A DNA stretch of 64,000 nt from Agarophyton chilense (GCA_030374765.1 JARGXX010000095.1:868001-932000), one strand, 5' to 3'. Positions 52,034-61,898 are shown, counted from the stretch's first letter. Numbers and translations are program-made. Notes: generated from the sequence alone by a model not told the origin.

Positions 52034-54988
52034 TCAGAGGCAGATGCAATTGAGAGAGACATCGACTTGATCCTGGGGTGGAACGAGTTCGAGGAACTGA
52101 ACGAAGGCGAACTCGTTATGAGTGGAAGGGGAAGAAGGGGTGGTGAAGCGAAGAAGAGAGTTGAGCTTGCAGACCCAGGCGGTGGGAGTGGGGTTGGAGA
52201 AGCTGGAACCGGCAACGAGGATGTGGGAGAACTTTGGGGTTTTAGAGGGACCGAAGGAGGGAGCAGCGAAGATACGTTGAATGAGTGGGAGAGGGGGATC
52301 TTTGACGGCGAGCTCGTTTCGATCGGCGATGTAGTCGTCTAGGGTTGGGGTGAAGCCGCCGACGACGTATGCGGAATTGACGAATGTGAGACGGGTTTGG
52401 CAGAGAGTGGGGGAGTCCTGGTTGAGAGCTATTGTTTCGAGTGTGAGTGTGACGAAGGAGGGGAGTGCGAGGGTTCCAATCTGTGAGATGATGGCGATAG
52501 TGTCTGCGGAGAAGAGGTCCTGAAGGGAAGAGATTGTTGAGTGGGGGTTTGCTCGAAGGAATTTGTGAGCGGTGATGAGATCGGAAAAGGAGGTGTGCTT
52601 GCCATCACGGACGAAACCTGGTTTGCGGGCTTGGAAGGGAGGAGGAAGGGCATGGGAGGATGAGGTGACGGAAGGATCAGCGGAGAGAGAAATCCAATTG
52701 TTGACGGCATCGGAGCGTTCGATGGCACGGATGGTTTCGTTGTGCGCGGTGGGTCTGCGCTTGGAGGTTCGGGAGTAATGTGCTTTGAAGAGGGTATGGG
52801 CTTGTTCGAAGATGCCTGCATCGTTGAAGTGGAGACCCCCAAAGCGTCGAATGTCGTCTACGATGTGATCGAGGAGGTGGAATTTGAGGGTGCCAAGGTT
52901 GGAGGTATGGTATGGACCGAGAACATCGACAGCTCTGTGATCGAAGGAATGGATTTGGGAGGCGAGTTTGGCAAGACGAGAAGTGGTCCATTCGGGGACG
53001 GAGTTGTAGCACATGGGGGTGAGGAGGAGGTCTGCGTACTTGGAGAAGACGGTTGTGATGGGAGCGGAATTGGCTTCGTCACAGCAGCGGTCGAAGAAGG
53101 CGCCGATGAAGGGGAAGACCATGTCGAGGGCGCGGTAGTCTTTTGCTTCTAGCATGCCGCGGACGCCGTCAGTTGTGAAGAAGCCGTTGAGGGACTGCCC
53201 GCTTTCGGAAGTAGAGAAGTCGATGTGGAGGCCGGTAGCTGGGGAATGATTTTCGATGGCGGTGAGGATGAAGTTGGAGTGCTTGAGGATGGAGGTGCGA
53301 ACGGAGTGGAAGGAACGGCGAGAGTTTGTGGAGCTGATGGTGGTGAAGAGGTGTTCTGATCTGAGACGTTCGATGGCGGCGAGCTTGATGAGTTTGGAAA
53401 CGCCGAGGTGGAAGTTGTGGAGGGGTTCGAAGGGGAAGATGTTGTATGGGGTGAGGAGGGGGGTGATGTTGAAAAGGGGGTAAGACTCGAAGAGGGAGGG
53501 GTATTTTGCGAGGGAAAGGGAGTGGAGTGCTTGGAGAGCTTGTTCCTTGAAGTTGCGCGAGACTCTTGGCTTGCGGGCGAGGAGAGCTGCTTCGGAGTCC
53601 TTGAGGATAGAGAAGTGTTTGTTGCGGGCTGCAAGGGTGGGGGGAAGAGATCGAGGGGGATGGGCGTGAGAGTGTTGGTGGAGTTGTGAGCGAGGGACAG
53701 AGCATCTGTGGCAGGGGTGCTGGGGGCGGGTGCCGTGGGAGAGGGCGAGAATACCCTTTGCCTCGGGAATGTCTGCGCAGTAGCTGGCGATGATGGGGTG
53801 GCATTGACGAAGAACGCCGTCTGCGTCGCGGAAGGGGAAACCGGGGAGGGCGGAAGAGAAGAGAGGTTGAAGGAGGGAGGAGATGATCTGCTGTATGAGT
53901 TCCATTTTTGTTTGGCGGGGGATGGAGGAGGAATGAGTGATGATATCTGCATCTGGAGAAGGAGTGATTGGGGTGAAGGAGGTGGGAAGATAGCCGAGGA
54001 GTGTGAGATTGTCGGAGATGCATTTGCGGCGAAAGGAGTCGGAGAAGTTGAGAAGGGTGATGTGGAGGGGGTAGGAGGTTATGGAAGAAGATTTGAGAGA
54101 GGTAGGGGACTTGTCGTAGTAGATTTGGACGAGGCCGATGAAGGAGTCGATACTGGTGGAGTGGGGGAGATGCCAGACGATGTTATCTTTTGTGGACTGC
54201 ATGATGGCGGTCTTGAGTGCGGGGACGACTTTTGAGCCGAGGGTGGCTGCCATGGGGTGTGCAAAGGCGGGGGAGCCGGAGGCGGATGTTTGGGAGATGG
54301 GGTGGAAAAAGGTGTTCTTGAAGTGTGCGAGGGCGAGCTGTTGTTTGAGGACATGGATTGCGTCTTTCTGGAAGAGGGTTGCGGAGAAGCGTTTGTGGGG
54401 ATCGAAGATGGTGGAGGGGGCGAAACCAATAGACCTGATTCTCTGGTGGAAGAGGTCTGCCTGGAGCTCGAGGCATTGCTTTGCGGAGGAGACTGAGTTC
54501 TGGAATGTTGATTCGGAGAAGTGGGGATCATTAAGGAGAGTGATGAGTTCGTCAGCCTTTCGTTGTCCAAGCTTGGAGGCGATGGAGGAGATGTAGAGGA
54601 CCATTTTCTCCAGGTGGGGGCTGTCGACGGGGGGAGTAGAAGGAGGGAGGGGGGAGAGAGCGAGAGAGGAGGGGGAACCGAGAGGGGCAGTGGCGACGTG
54701 GATGGCGTCCTGGGTGTGGAGGGAGAGAGAGAGCTGGTCTTGGAGGTAGGAGTCATGGTGTGCGAGAGGGACGTTGTCGGAAGGGCGACGTGAGGGAGGA
54801 GGATGAGGGGGGAGTTGTGAGGTGGACTTGTGGCGTTTTGTGCGGGGGGGGAAGTTGGGTTCATTTCTGCCAGGGGAGAGGAAGCGCTTGTTGGCGGAGA
54901 GGCGATGAGGGCACCTTCTCTGGTGCCGCTGGAGGGCGGGGATTTCTCGGGCGAAGAAGGAGCAACCGTTGAAGCAGCAGGAAGGCAT
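52034..54988 (-). CDS. Plavaka/CACTA-like transposase
   Basis: 984 codons from MPSCCFNGCSF; the frame is open 39 codons further upstream but without ATG. An N-terminal C2H2-like zinc finger (CFNGCSFFAREIPALQRHQR, then RCPH) and a Ser/Pro-rich linker come first. The catalytic region has YPLHITLLNFSDSFRRKC then LLGYLPTSF, and CHPIIASYCADIPEAKGILA then CHRCSVPRSQL (Asp and a CxxC insert). It continues with PYNIFPFEPLHNFHLGVSK and LKFHLLDHIVDDIRRFGGLH then IFEQAHTLFKAHY. This order matches Plavaka-type RNase H-fold transposases, relatives of CACTA and KDZ, as I remember them. They bind the terminal repeats and cut and paste the element in the nucleus. Length is typical. It is free of stops, so it could be active. 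Confidence 0.82.
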   Translation of the reverse strand: MPSCCFNGCSFFAREIPALQRHQRRCPHRLSANKRFLSPGRNEPNFPPRTKRHKSTSQLPPHPPPSRRPSDNVPLAHHDSYLQDQLSLSLHTQDAIHVATAPLGSPSSLALSPLPPSTPPVDSPHLEKMVLYISSIASKLGQRKADELITLLNDPHFSESTFQNSVSSAKQCLELQADLFHQRIRSIGFAPSTIFDPHKRFSATLFQKDAIHVLKQQLALAHFKNTFFHPISQTSASGSPAFAHPMAATLGSKVVPALKTAIMQSTKDNIVWHLPHSTSIDSFIGLVQIYYDKSPTSLKSSSITSYPLHITLLNFSDSFRRKCISDNLTLLGYLPTSFTPITPSPDADIITHSSSIPRQTKMELIQQIISSLLQPLFSSALPGFPFRDADGVLRQCHPIIASYCADIPEAKGILALSHGTRPQHPCHRCSVPRSQLHQHSHAHPPRSLPPTLAARNKHFSILKDSEAALLARKPRVSRNFKEQALQALHSLSLAKYPSLFESYPLFNITPLLTPYNIFPFEPLHNFHLGVSKLIKLAAIERLRSEHLFTTISSTNSRRSFHSVRTSILKHSNFILTAIENHSPATGLHIDFSTSESGQSLNGFFTTDGVRGMLEAKDYRALDMVFPFIGAFFDRCCDEANSAPITTVFSKYADLLLTPMCYNSVPEWTTSRLAKLASQIHSFDHRAVDVLGPYHTSNLGTLKFHLLDHIVDDIRRFGGLHFNDAGIFEQAHTLFKAHYSRTSKRRPTAHNETIRAIERSDAVNNWISLSADPSVTSSSHALPPPFQARKPGFVRDGKHTSFSDLITAHKFLRANPHSTISSLQDLFSADTIAIISQIGTLALPSFVTLTLETIALNQDSPTLCQTRLTFVNSAYVVGGFTPTLDDYIADRNELAVKDPPLPLIQRIFAAPSFGPSKTPKFSHILVAGSSFSNPTPTAWVCKLNSLLRFTTPSSPSTHNEFAFVQFLELVPPQDQVDVSLNCICL

Positions 54989-55479
54989 GGTGGGTGGAGG
55001 AGAGGTGGTGGGAAAGAAGTTGGTAGGGGGCGTAGACGGAGAGAGAGTATGGCGCACACAGGGCACGTGACAGGGGAAGGCGGTGGAGAATAATATAGAA
55101 TGCAAGGCACGCGAGGTCTGCCAGGTCGGGCTGCGATTCTATTGCGACTGATATGGATGGTACTAAATGTTCAATTTCTATTTTGAGGTCCATTTTGGGA
55201 CCGGTTGTTTGTACTAATCTGTCAATCTAGAGCGCACAAAGATTGAATCTGCTCCTGCACCACTTCTCTACTTTTACCTTTAAACTGCGGCGACAGAAAG
55301 ATTCACGCTAGTTTTACCTCCATCAAAACTAGAAAAACTGCAGATATGTGCTAGTTTTCCTTCCCGTACAAACTAGCACTAATGAACGAATGAAAATATT
55401 TTCGGAAATGAACACCTCCAAATTTGGATAAATTCACAGGTTTTTCGTTCATTTCAATTCGTCCTTTTTGACCACTGAA
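54989..55479. other. Transposase leader and right subterminal repeats
   Basis: No other gene. CTAG motifs in both orientations cluster at 55305-55490 (ACGCTAGTTTTACC, AAAACTAGAAAAA, GTGCTAGTTTTCC, AAACTAGCAC), mirroring the left end. Likely the promoter of the transposase and its binding sites. Confidence 0.55.
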
Positions 55480-55503
55480 CTAGCATTCCGAGAACACTGA
55501 TGA
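55480..55503 (-). repeat. Right terminal inverted repeat
   Basis: Reverse complement is TCATCA plus GTGTTCTCGGAATGCTAG; it pairs with 39328-39351. Confidence 0.9.
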
Positions 55504-55832
55504 TACTGTGTGCCAGGGTGAGTGCCCAAATAATACGTAAATAATACCCAGTGGTCAGCCACTTAGCCAAACCACTGTATGGGTATGGTCCCTAATGGAC
55601 GTCTAGCTACAAAGGGTAGTAAAACCAGCCACGTGGATCGCCACTACACGCGCCGTTGCAAGCCAGTCCACTCGTGATATCACGTGTTCCAACAACGTAC
55701 GCTGCCTCCTGGCATCCTTCGCGGTGTGCCGTTTCATATCACAAGTTTGATGACATCACTCACTTATGAGTTCCAACCGCGACTTCGCGAAAAACCAACA
55801 TATCGGATTCCCCGACATAATAGAACACTACA
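55504..55832 (-). repeat. 5' LTR, second piece
   Basis: Matches 30558-30886 with about 19 differences and ends CTACA. On its own it looks like a truncated solo LTR; with 38991-39327 it completes the LTR. Confidence 0.92.
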
Positions 55833-55837
55833 GAGTC
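55833..55837. other. Right target-site duplication (GAGTC)
   Basis: Matches 30216-30220 and lies within the Val-Asp-Ser codons of the mannosidase reading frame. Confidence 0.88.
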
Positions 55838-56286
55838 CACTGACTCGCCGATGGTCAATCGGTCACCGTGGAATCATCCGCCGGACACGTAGAACATGGG
55901 TGGCACAAGGCTATTGTTGGGGTAAGCCTTCATAACCACATTCATACAATGATCGACAACGTTTTTGTAATTGAGATCCTTGAAGAAGTGAGACAGAGTG
56001 CGAAACTCCAACCGAAGCGTGCCAATTTCCGAGGCGCTGGAATATAATGGTTGAGGATGCACGCTCATTCAAAGCTTGATGGAATCCTCGACGAACACCT
56101 CCGACGGCGGACACTTGGTGGGCGTGGCTTCAAATGCATAAAAAAGCATATATGCTAGTTGAACGCTCTTGTTGAGCCAAAACTCATCTCCGGTAAGGTC
56201 GTAGGCCGAGTTCATGCTGCCCATGGCTCGAATAACAAGCTCAAACATGGAAACAGTAGGCGAAAATCCTTCAAGCCGATGCGAAG
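55833..56286 (-). pseudogene. GH47 alpha-1,2-mannosidase, 5' half
   Basis: The minus strand reads FSPTVSMFELVIRAMGSMNS, then AYDLTGDEFWLNKSVQLAYM. After a TGA it continues SEIGTLRLEFRTLSHFFKDL, then SLVPPMFYVSGG. After a second TGA it ends FHGDRLTIGESVDS. These match the family blocks SVFExxIRxLGGLLSAYxLTGD, SxQLEFRxLSRLTGD, GLVPxFINxxSG and LGARxDSxYEY. The last residues run directly into SLYEMLVKNW at 30220 once the insertion and one GAGTC copy are removed. The catalytic N-terminal part of the family is not found further right, so the gene was also truncated. Intact enzymes trim mannose from N-glycans in the ER/Golgi. Confidence 0.82.
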
Positions 56287-56859
56287 ACGCAGCTCACTCG
56301 TGCGATGCCCTATAATCATCATGCAAGCGCAGTGATGCTTCCTCTTTCATATCCACTCTCAACCTAGACGTGTAATTCGTTGCACACCGGACTAGCACAT
56401 GTAAATATGTGCCTTGGAACATTCGACTGGTCACCGAAGTCGTCTTTGTAGAGTCTGAGCCTAGAAACGCCGCCTAGGGGAACGAGTCAGATACAGAGCC
56501 CTTCAGAGTAAACCAAAATCTCGAATCTAATGGCTACATTTGAGCAGCAAAATGGCCACCTTCATCGTCCCTCAACTCCCATTGTTTTCCTCCCAGTTCC
56601 GCCGGACTAGCGGCCAGTTTGCGAATTCTAACACCGCATACGGGAACAGAATACACTCCTCTTTCAACTCAAGCAAGCATGTAATTCGCTCTTCATACTC
56701 ATCATCGCCATCTCCCCCCCTAAAACGCATCGCAAATCGTTGACAGTATCCTCAAAACAATTCAAAGCACCGACGGCGGCTTCAAAATGAGCTTGCATGA
56801 GGTGGTACCGGGTACCGATTTACCCCCAAACAAGGATGCACAAACTTAAGCTTCTCAAT

Positions 56860-58190
56860 AATGCGACACAGCCTGACTCGCGTGTTCTAGTAGTTGTCAG
56901 CAAAACCCACAATAGCTTCAGAAAGGCAACTGTCGCCAGTGAAGTTGTCGTCTTCCAACGGATCGAAATAAAAATCGTGCCAATTAGTTGACCACGCAAG
57001 CCATATCTCCAAACATTCACGGGCTTCAGACTCAAAAACACTACCATCAGAGCACAAAACATCACCAAAATCACCAGAATTGATGCAGTAGTTATGGAGC
57101 CGCATGGCAGTGTTCACAATTATTAAAGCCTTTTGCACATCGAACTGAAGAGGTCGCGCCACAGAATACCCCATCGTCCCTTGAGCCTTCCAAAAGCCTG
57201 TTTCACATGTATATGATGAGAGGAAAGGCAAAAGTTGAAGCCATCTTGATATCTGCTAGCCATAGAGCGCGAAATTGGGGTAACTATGTAGTTCGTGCAT
57301 ACATACGCCTCATCTCCAGCCATTCAGAAGCCCTTAGAAAGACCTTCCTGTTCCAGAAATATGCCAATGTTCGAGTGAGCGAGAGCCATGCGGTCAACCG
57401 TAAATCCCACACAAACTGCGGATAAAGCAATAAACCGAAACTTTGCGTCATAAAACGCCTGAACATGAACTACAAACCCGCCTCTCCTGGTTGAAAACTG
57501 CTGATTTTTAAGCTCCTTCGTCGGCTTTCACACAAAAATTAAAGTTCCATATACGGCTCCGACGCAACCGCGAAGAGTAATCTTTGCCTGTCGTGATACA
57601 GCAAAATCCAAAGCCGTTCCCCGATGAGTTTTGATTTTTTTTCGATGAAATACCTTCAAACACTAAGACATTGTCACAAGCACTTAGAAAGTCGTCAAAA
57701 ATGCTATAGACGGTTGATTGTGCTAATCCATAAGTGAAAATAACATCATAGCAACTAGCTCCAGAAATTAAGCGAAAAAATGCCCCAAGTTTTGTAGCGG
57801 TTTCTATAGATCTACCGTTGAGATGCTCTTTCAATTTTTCTTGATTTTTTCTTCGTTGTATTTGGAAAAAATGCACAAAGTGATGTTCAAAGTCGTTGGA
57901 AAGACGTTTTTGAAATCCAATAGCACGACCTGAATTCGCCATCAGAGAGACTGTGGTTCACCTCGATAAACGATCGTCTTTCTCGAAGACCTCTGCGCGC
58001 GATCCTGCGACGAGGTCTGATGAAGTAGTACAATTCCGAGGAAACCCCTGCAACGGAAATTTTGCGACGCCTTGCTTCCTTTATTTCTCTCTGAATGGCT
58101 TTTATAAAACTTTGGAAGCTGCTCCCGATATGAAGTGGCTTGAAACGCGAGGCGACGGTCACATCGTGATTTCACAGTATCTCGGTTGTT
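56860..58190 (-). pseudogene. Decayed PIF/Harbinger transposase
   Basis: Pieces in order on the minus strand: RRSFIEVNHSLSDGEFRSCY (N-terminal helix-turn-helix entry), KLGAFFRLISGASCYDVIFT then YGLAQSTVYSIFDDFLSACD (HTH), and RGCVGAVYGTLI (first catalytic Asp of GALDG lost). Then FVVHVQAFYDAKFRFIALSA, AGDEAYVCTNYIVTPIS (second Asp present), HVKQAFGRLKGRWGILWRDL (third acidic residue appears replaced) and ALIIVNTAMRLHNYCI. This is the DDE_Tnp_4 pattern of Harbinger-type elements. Stops and shifts occur throughout. Ends and target duplication were not resolved. Confidence 0.78.
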
Positions 58191-58196
58191 CACAGT

Positions 58197-58231
58197 GACC
58201 AAACTAGCTCTCTTTGAGAGCTAGTTTGGTC
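58197..58231. repeat. Perfect 16-bp hairpin
   Basis: Arms GACCAAACTAGCTCTC and its exact complement surround a TTT loop. It lies at the 5' edge of the Harbinger remnant and may be part of its terminus or a small foldback element. Confidence 0.8.
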
Positions 58232-60057
58232 TGAACATTTATGGGGCCATATATGAAAGTTTTCTCTAAATGGCTCTATTTGGCAGTCAGTGTATTATCG
58301 CATCCTGCCGCTATGGACAGCCCTTAAGTGGTGCATCGCAACAAACACAAGAAAAATTTCAGAATAATGTGAAGAAATCTATTTGTCCATGAAATTGGTT
58401 TCTTTGTTTGCTGTATTTTGTAAGAAGCACTGGCGTCTTCACTCCAGTGATTCCTGTAGCCTTCTTTTAAGCTTCTATCAACCGTCATATTCATGTGTTC
58501 TTCATCTTTTACTTTATTATAGCCTGACGCTTTTGGCTCCGAATTGCCAGGATTCCTATCGCTACAGATATTATTCTCGTTTCACAGTGGCCAAAAACCG
58601 AGACGGCTAATAGTTCATAAAGACTATCAAACGTCGTATCTTTTTTTTTTTAAGCATCGGTAGGATGCCACAGTCAATTTCATTTTTCTAATGACATAAA
58701 AAACGCCCATTATCAAAGCTGTGTTTGGCAAATGTCTCAGTCTCATCGAATTATCCATGCGGCACATGTTTGGTAATCTTATGAATTGTACCAACTATTC
58801 TTCAGCTGCATGATTGCGCCTCTCTGAGACAAGTTCATCAGTGTTCACAGTATGGGGGCCTTCTGCTTCTACTTCAGTTTAGAGTATCAAACATGACTGG
58901 CTTAGATTATTAGATGTGGTACAAAGGGTATCTCTGAGGGAGAGAGAATCGCACTCTAGCCCGTTTAGATTGGTGAAAAGGAAAACCAGCCCGTCATAGG
59001 GCACGTGCGATTCTCCTGCAGTGATTTTCGACTTCCAAAGCAATGTCTCAAAAATTGTAGTAGAGCTCCTACGACGTCTAACGTTCTCCTAATCTCATCC
59101 GAAAACCGTGAATCGAGTGAATCAATGAAATAGGAGAACATCAACACTTCGGATGACTGCGAATGTATTTGAAACAGAACCGAAATATTTCCTCTGAACA
59201 CTTCCTCTTCCCTCGTCGTTTGCTCCTCGACAACCCACTTTCATGACGTAACGGATCCTCGCGCCTCTTTATCGACGTAAACACAATATTTAATATTTAA
59301 GAAAATGATGGCTGAAAAAGCTTCTGGCCCTCATAAACTGAAAAGGAACTGCTTCAACTACTCCCGTATTCTTCTGCCAGAGTGCTGCAGACCATGAAAA
59401 AGGATAGTAAAAAGGGATTACACAATCGACGATGGTTTTAAAAGGGCAGTCCCTTCTGAAGAAATGAATAGGTAGATTGAAGGCTTCTAGAGGGATAATC
59501 AGACCCGAGCAAATGGACTCCAGCGAAGACCTACGAGGCACTCAAAAGAGCTACTTATCTCTGCCACCGGGTGTAGTCATCTGCAACAGACCCGCTCGTG
59601 CAACCATTTCGCTTCCTTGCAATGTGCATTGGAATCCCCCCTGAAGAGGCCAAACCACAGGCCTTCCAGAAGATGTAAGATCTTCGAAGTACGATTATCT
59701 CCAAACTTCGACATCGTCTCCACCACAATGAGCAAAAGACTGTAAAGAAGAAGACGAGTGAAAGCCATATGTGAAAGTTATTTGTGAATGTCGAATTCTT
59801 CTCTAGACTGCCCAAGCTACAATGCGTTTCCTTCTTCAGCATTGCCATTGGGCTCCTGATACGGGTTTAAAGCACGGAGGTAGGTGACATGTCCTAAATC
59901 CAGGAAGAAACATTATGATGAATGTGTACCTGTCTTGGCGATTTTAGAGGCTTTCGACGACTACTAGGTATGTATAATAGTAGGAGCATATCGTGTTGAT
60001 GGCAGTTTAACATTCGACGGGTTCTCGTAAGAGTAAACGGTGAGTTTCTATTTGCGT
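58232..60057. other. No gene recognised
   Basis: AT-rich sequence with short ORFs lacking motifs (for example minus-strand 58965-59201, 59290-59541 and 59555-59848). This may be old transposon debris plus the 3' flank of the transporter. Confidence 0.4.
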
Positions 60058-61359
60058 TCATGATAGTAGCTGATCCACTTCCGTGAGGGTCAAATTCCTT
60101 GTTTCTGGAACCTTGGCATATACAAAGCAGCTGCTGAGAGCGACACATGACGCAAAGAGAAAATACACGGAACCACCAAATACATTCAAAGCTGACAAGA
60201 AAGAAGCACCAATTGCCAGAGAGAATGTCGCTAGCAACAAGCTACAAAAACCCATCGCCACTCCCTTGTATTCAACAGGGAATATCTCAGCGATGATTAG
60301 GAACGGCACAGGACCGTATGTAATAGCAAATGATACAATAAACAAAAGCAACGCTCCTAAACCGATAACACTGCTAACGGGAATCACTTCACTTCGCATC
60401 GCTCCCAACACAAGCAAACTACAGATCATGGGGGGGCCGGCTGTCAGTAGTAGAACTTTTCGCCCAAATCGTTCAATAGCGGTGAGTGATACAACTGTGG
60501 CGAGGAAGTTGGCAGCCCCTACACAAGCGGCTGCTATGAATGGGGCGCTGGAGCTTTGAAGTTTGAGAACATCTGACACGAGAGCAGGCCCGAAAAAGAT
60601 AACAGCGTTGATTCCGGTCATTTGCTGCGCCACAGCTAATGTGCTTCCAATCAGTAGCCTTTTTCGCCCTGAAGGGTTTCTTAAAGCGTCTAGCAAGGAT
60701 ATATTTGTTTCCGTAGAGCACGGACTGCTCTCCCATACGTGAGATTCGGTGACTAGAAGCGCAACGAGTAGTAGCATTATTGCAGCGGGGATTGCAGCGA
60801 TCCAAATAGGTAAACTCCAATGACTATGTTCCCACGTAAGTGCATTCACGGCCTGCGCGGAAAAAATACCAAGGGTGATCAACAGTTGATACAGATTGAC
60901 CAACACACCACGTATTTCAGGCGGTGCTATCTCGGCCGTGTAGAGAGTGCATGTGACATTTGCCACCGCGTACCCAAGACCTGCGACAAATCGAAAGAGA
61001 AGAAGCTGGTACAGGGTTTTGGAAGAAGCCATTGCGATGGTGGATACCAAGAAAAGCAGAGCAGCAATAATGAGCGCTTTGCGCCGTCCCAATTTGTCGC
61101 ACATAGGCCCCGCCGGAACGGCACCGGCAATAAACCCCATGATTAGTGCGGAGGTAATGACAGATTTGGTGTAGGGGGTTAGATGAAACGGCATCTCAGA
61201 AGCAAACGATGGCATCTCAAGAATTCCGGAAAACAGTGCGAGGTGCAGACCGACAAGTAAACCGCCGAGATTTGCCGAGAAGCACATGGCCCACAAACGC
61301 GTTGAGGTGACCATAATTCTTCGCTTGATTGGGGAGGTTGGGCGGTATCGCGGAAGCAT
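60058..61359 (-). CDS. MFS sugar transporter
   Basis: An intact intron-less ORF of 433 codons, slightly shorter than the usual 450-520. It has about 12 hydrophobic helices. Sugar-porter signatures: GPMCDKLGRRKA (loop 2-3 GxxxDxxGRR), FRFVAGLGYAVANV, YTAEIAPPEIRG (PESPR-like loop 4-5), QQMTGINAVIFFGPAL (sugar-binding helix 7), ERFGRK (loop 8-9) and VPETRNLTLTEVD (PETKG-like after helix 12). It moves hexoses or polyols, probably by proton symport, in the plasma or an internal membrane. The start ATG at 61359 precedes a basic cytosolic N-terminus (RYRPTSPIKRRIM) before helix 1, as expected. It is divergent from the LIM gene. It shows no decay, so this is a live host gene. Confidence 0.93.
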   Translation of the reverse strand: MLPRYRPTSPIKRRIMVTSTRLWAMCFSANLGGLLVGLHLALFSGILEMPSFASEMPFHLTPYTKSVITSALIMGFIAGAVPAGPMCDKLGRRKALIIAALLFLVSTIAMASSKTLYQLLLFRFVAGLGYAVANVTCTLYTAEIAPPEIRGVLVNLYQLLITLGIFSAQAVNALTWEHSHWSLPIWIAAIPAAIMLLLVALLVTESHVWESSPCSTETNISLLDALRNPSGRKRLLIGSTLAVAQQMTGINAVIFFGPALVSDVLKLQSSSAPFIAAACVGAANFLATVVSLTAIERFGRKVLLLTAGPPMICSLLVLGAMRSEVIPVSSVIGLGALLLFIVSFAITYGPVPFLIIAEIFPVEYKGVAMGFCSLLLATFSLAIGASFLSALNVFGGSVYFLFASCVALSSCFVYAKVPETRNLTLTEVDQLLS

Positions 61360-61898
61360 TTGAGCGAGTGTTCAGACACGTTAGTCAAGCATTTGTTGTT
61401 GGTAACGGTTAGATGGCATTCAAAGATAACGCTGCTTCATTCGAAGAAAGAAGAAAGCGACCCTGAAGGCGGGTGACTAAAGGAGGATCGTCGCGAAGCG
61501 CCGAGGCGGGGACTATGACGACAACGGGTAGATACCGTGCTTGACATCATAGCGAAGGAAGGTTTTAATGGCTTAGCTAGCAATTGCTAGAGCTACAGTA
61601 GCTACGGTGGCGGCGTTGATTGGCAGATCCAAACGCGCGCAGATTTGCACTGCGCGCGAGCGCTCTTTGCGAGATAAAACGCGTGTGCTGTCTCGGCACA
61701 GCACGCCGTGTCGCATGGAGCACCACAGAAGACTCCTACTCTCCACAAGATTGCTAGAGAGCAATAGCTTACCATTTTTGTTCCGCGACGGTGGCGGCCT
61801 GCTCACTCCAAAGGTAGTCCTCCTCCATTGCCGGGTCGTCTTCCCGCCCAGTCGGCACCGTCAGCCTCCCTCGCGCTGCTTCCCAGTCTCCAACCCTC
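61360..61898. promoter_or_regulatory. Shared intergenic region of two divergent host genes
   Basis: 539 bases between the transporter start (-) and the LIM-gene start (+). It includes inverted repeats such as GCTAGCAATTGCTAGAGC and GCGCGCAGATTTGCACTGCGCGC near 61575-61660. No TATA box is obvious. Possibly a bidirectional promoter. Confidence 0.5.

Larger units (their letters stand above)
39328..55503. mobile_element. Giant Plavaka/CACTA-like DNA transposon, 16.2 kb, with cargo
   Basis: Bounded by 24-bp inverted repeats (22 identities). It is inserted in a chromovirus LTR whose intact partner shows the empty site. TA flanks both ends (39326-39327 and 55504-55505), so a TA duplication is possible. 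Counted against the intact LTR, though, the site fits equally well with no duplication. Gene order: membrane ORF (+), dioxygenase-like (-), ParB-like (-), palindrome array, DNA methyltransferase (+), SET (+), large basic protein (+), transposase (-). Most ORFs are open, unlike those of the surrounding older elements, which argues for a young insertion. Subterminal GCTAGTTTT motifs at both ends fit CACTA-type biology. Confidence 0.88.
30221..55832 (-). mobile_element. Minus-strand chromovirus, 5' LTR split by a 16-kb transposon
   Basis: The element proper is about 9.4 kb: 3' LTR 30221-30886, internal region 30887-38990, and 5' LTR in two pieces 38991-39327 and 55504-55832. Termini are TGTAG and CTACA, and the 5-bp GAGTC duplication flanks the whole. 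By eye the LTRs differ at about 30 of 666 sites. Gag, protease, RT, RNase H, integrase and chromodomain are recognisable, all interrupted. It sits inside a GH47 mannosidase pseudogene in the same orientation as that gene. Confidence 0.92.

Noticed and set aside
52742-54793. Plus-strand ORFs of 60-175 codons opposite the transposase
   Set aside because: They are Gly/Glu/Arg-rich mirror readings of the Ser/Pro-rich transposase strand and have no motifs of their own.
55504-55832. A solo LTR next to the GH47 fragment
   Set aside because: It matches only the second half of the intact LTR and lacks its own target duplication; with 38991-39327 it forms one split LTR flanked by GAGTC.
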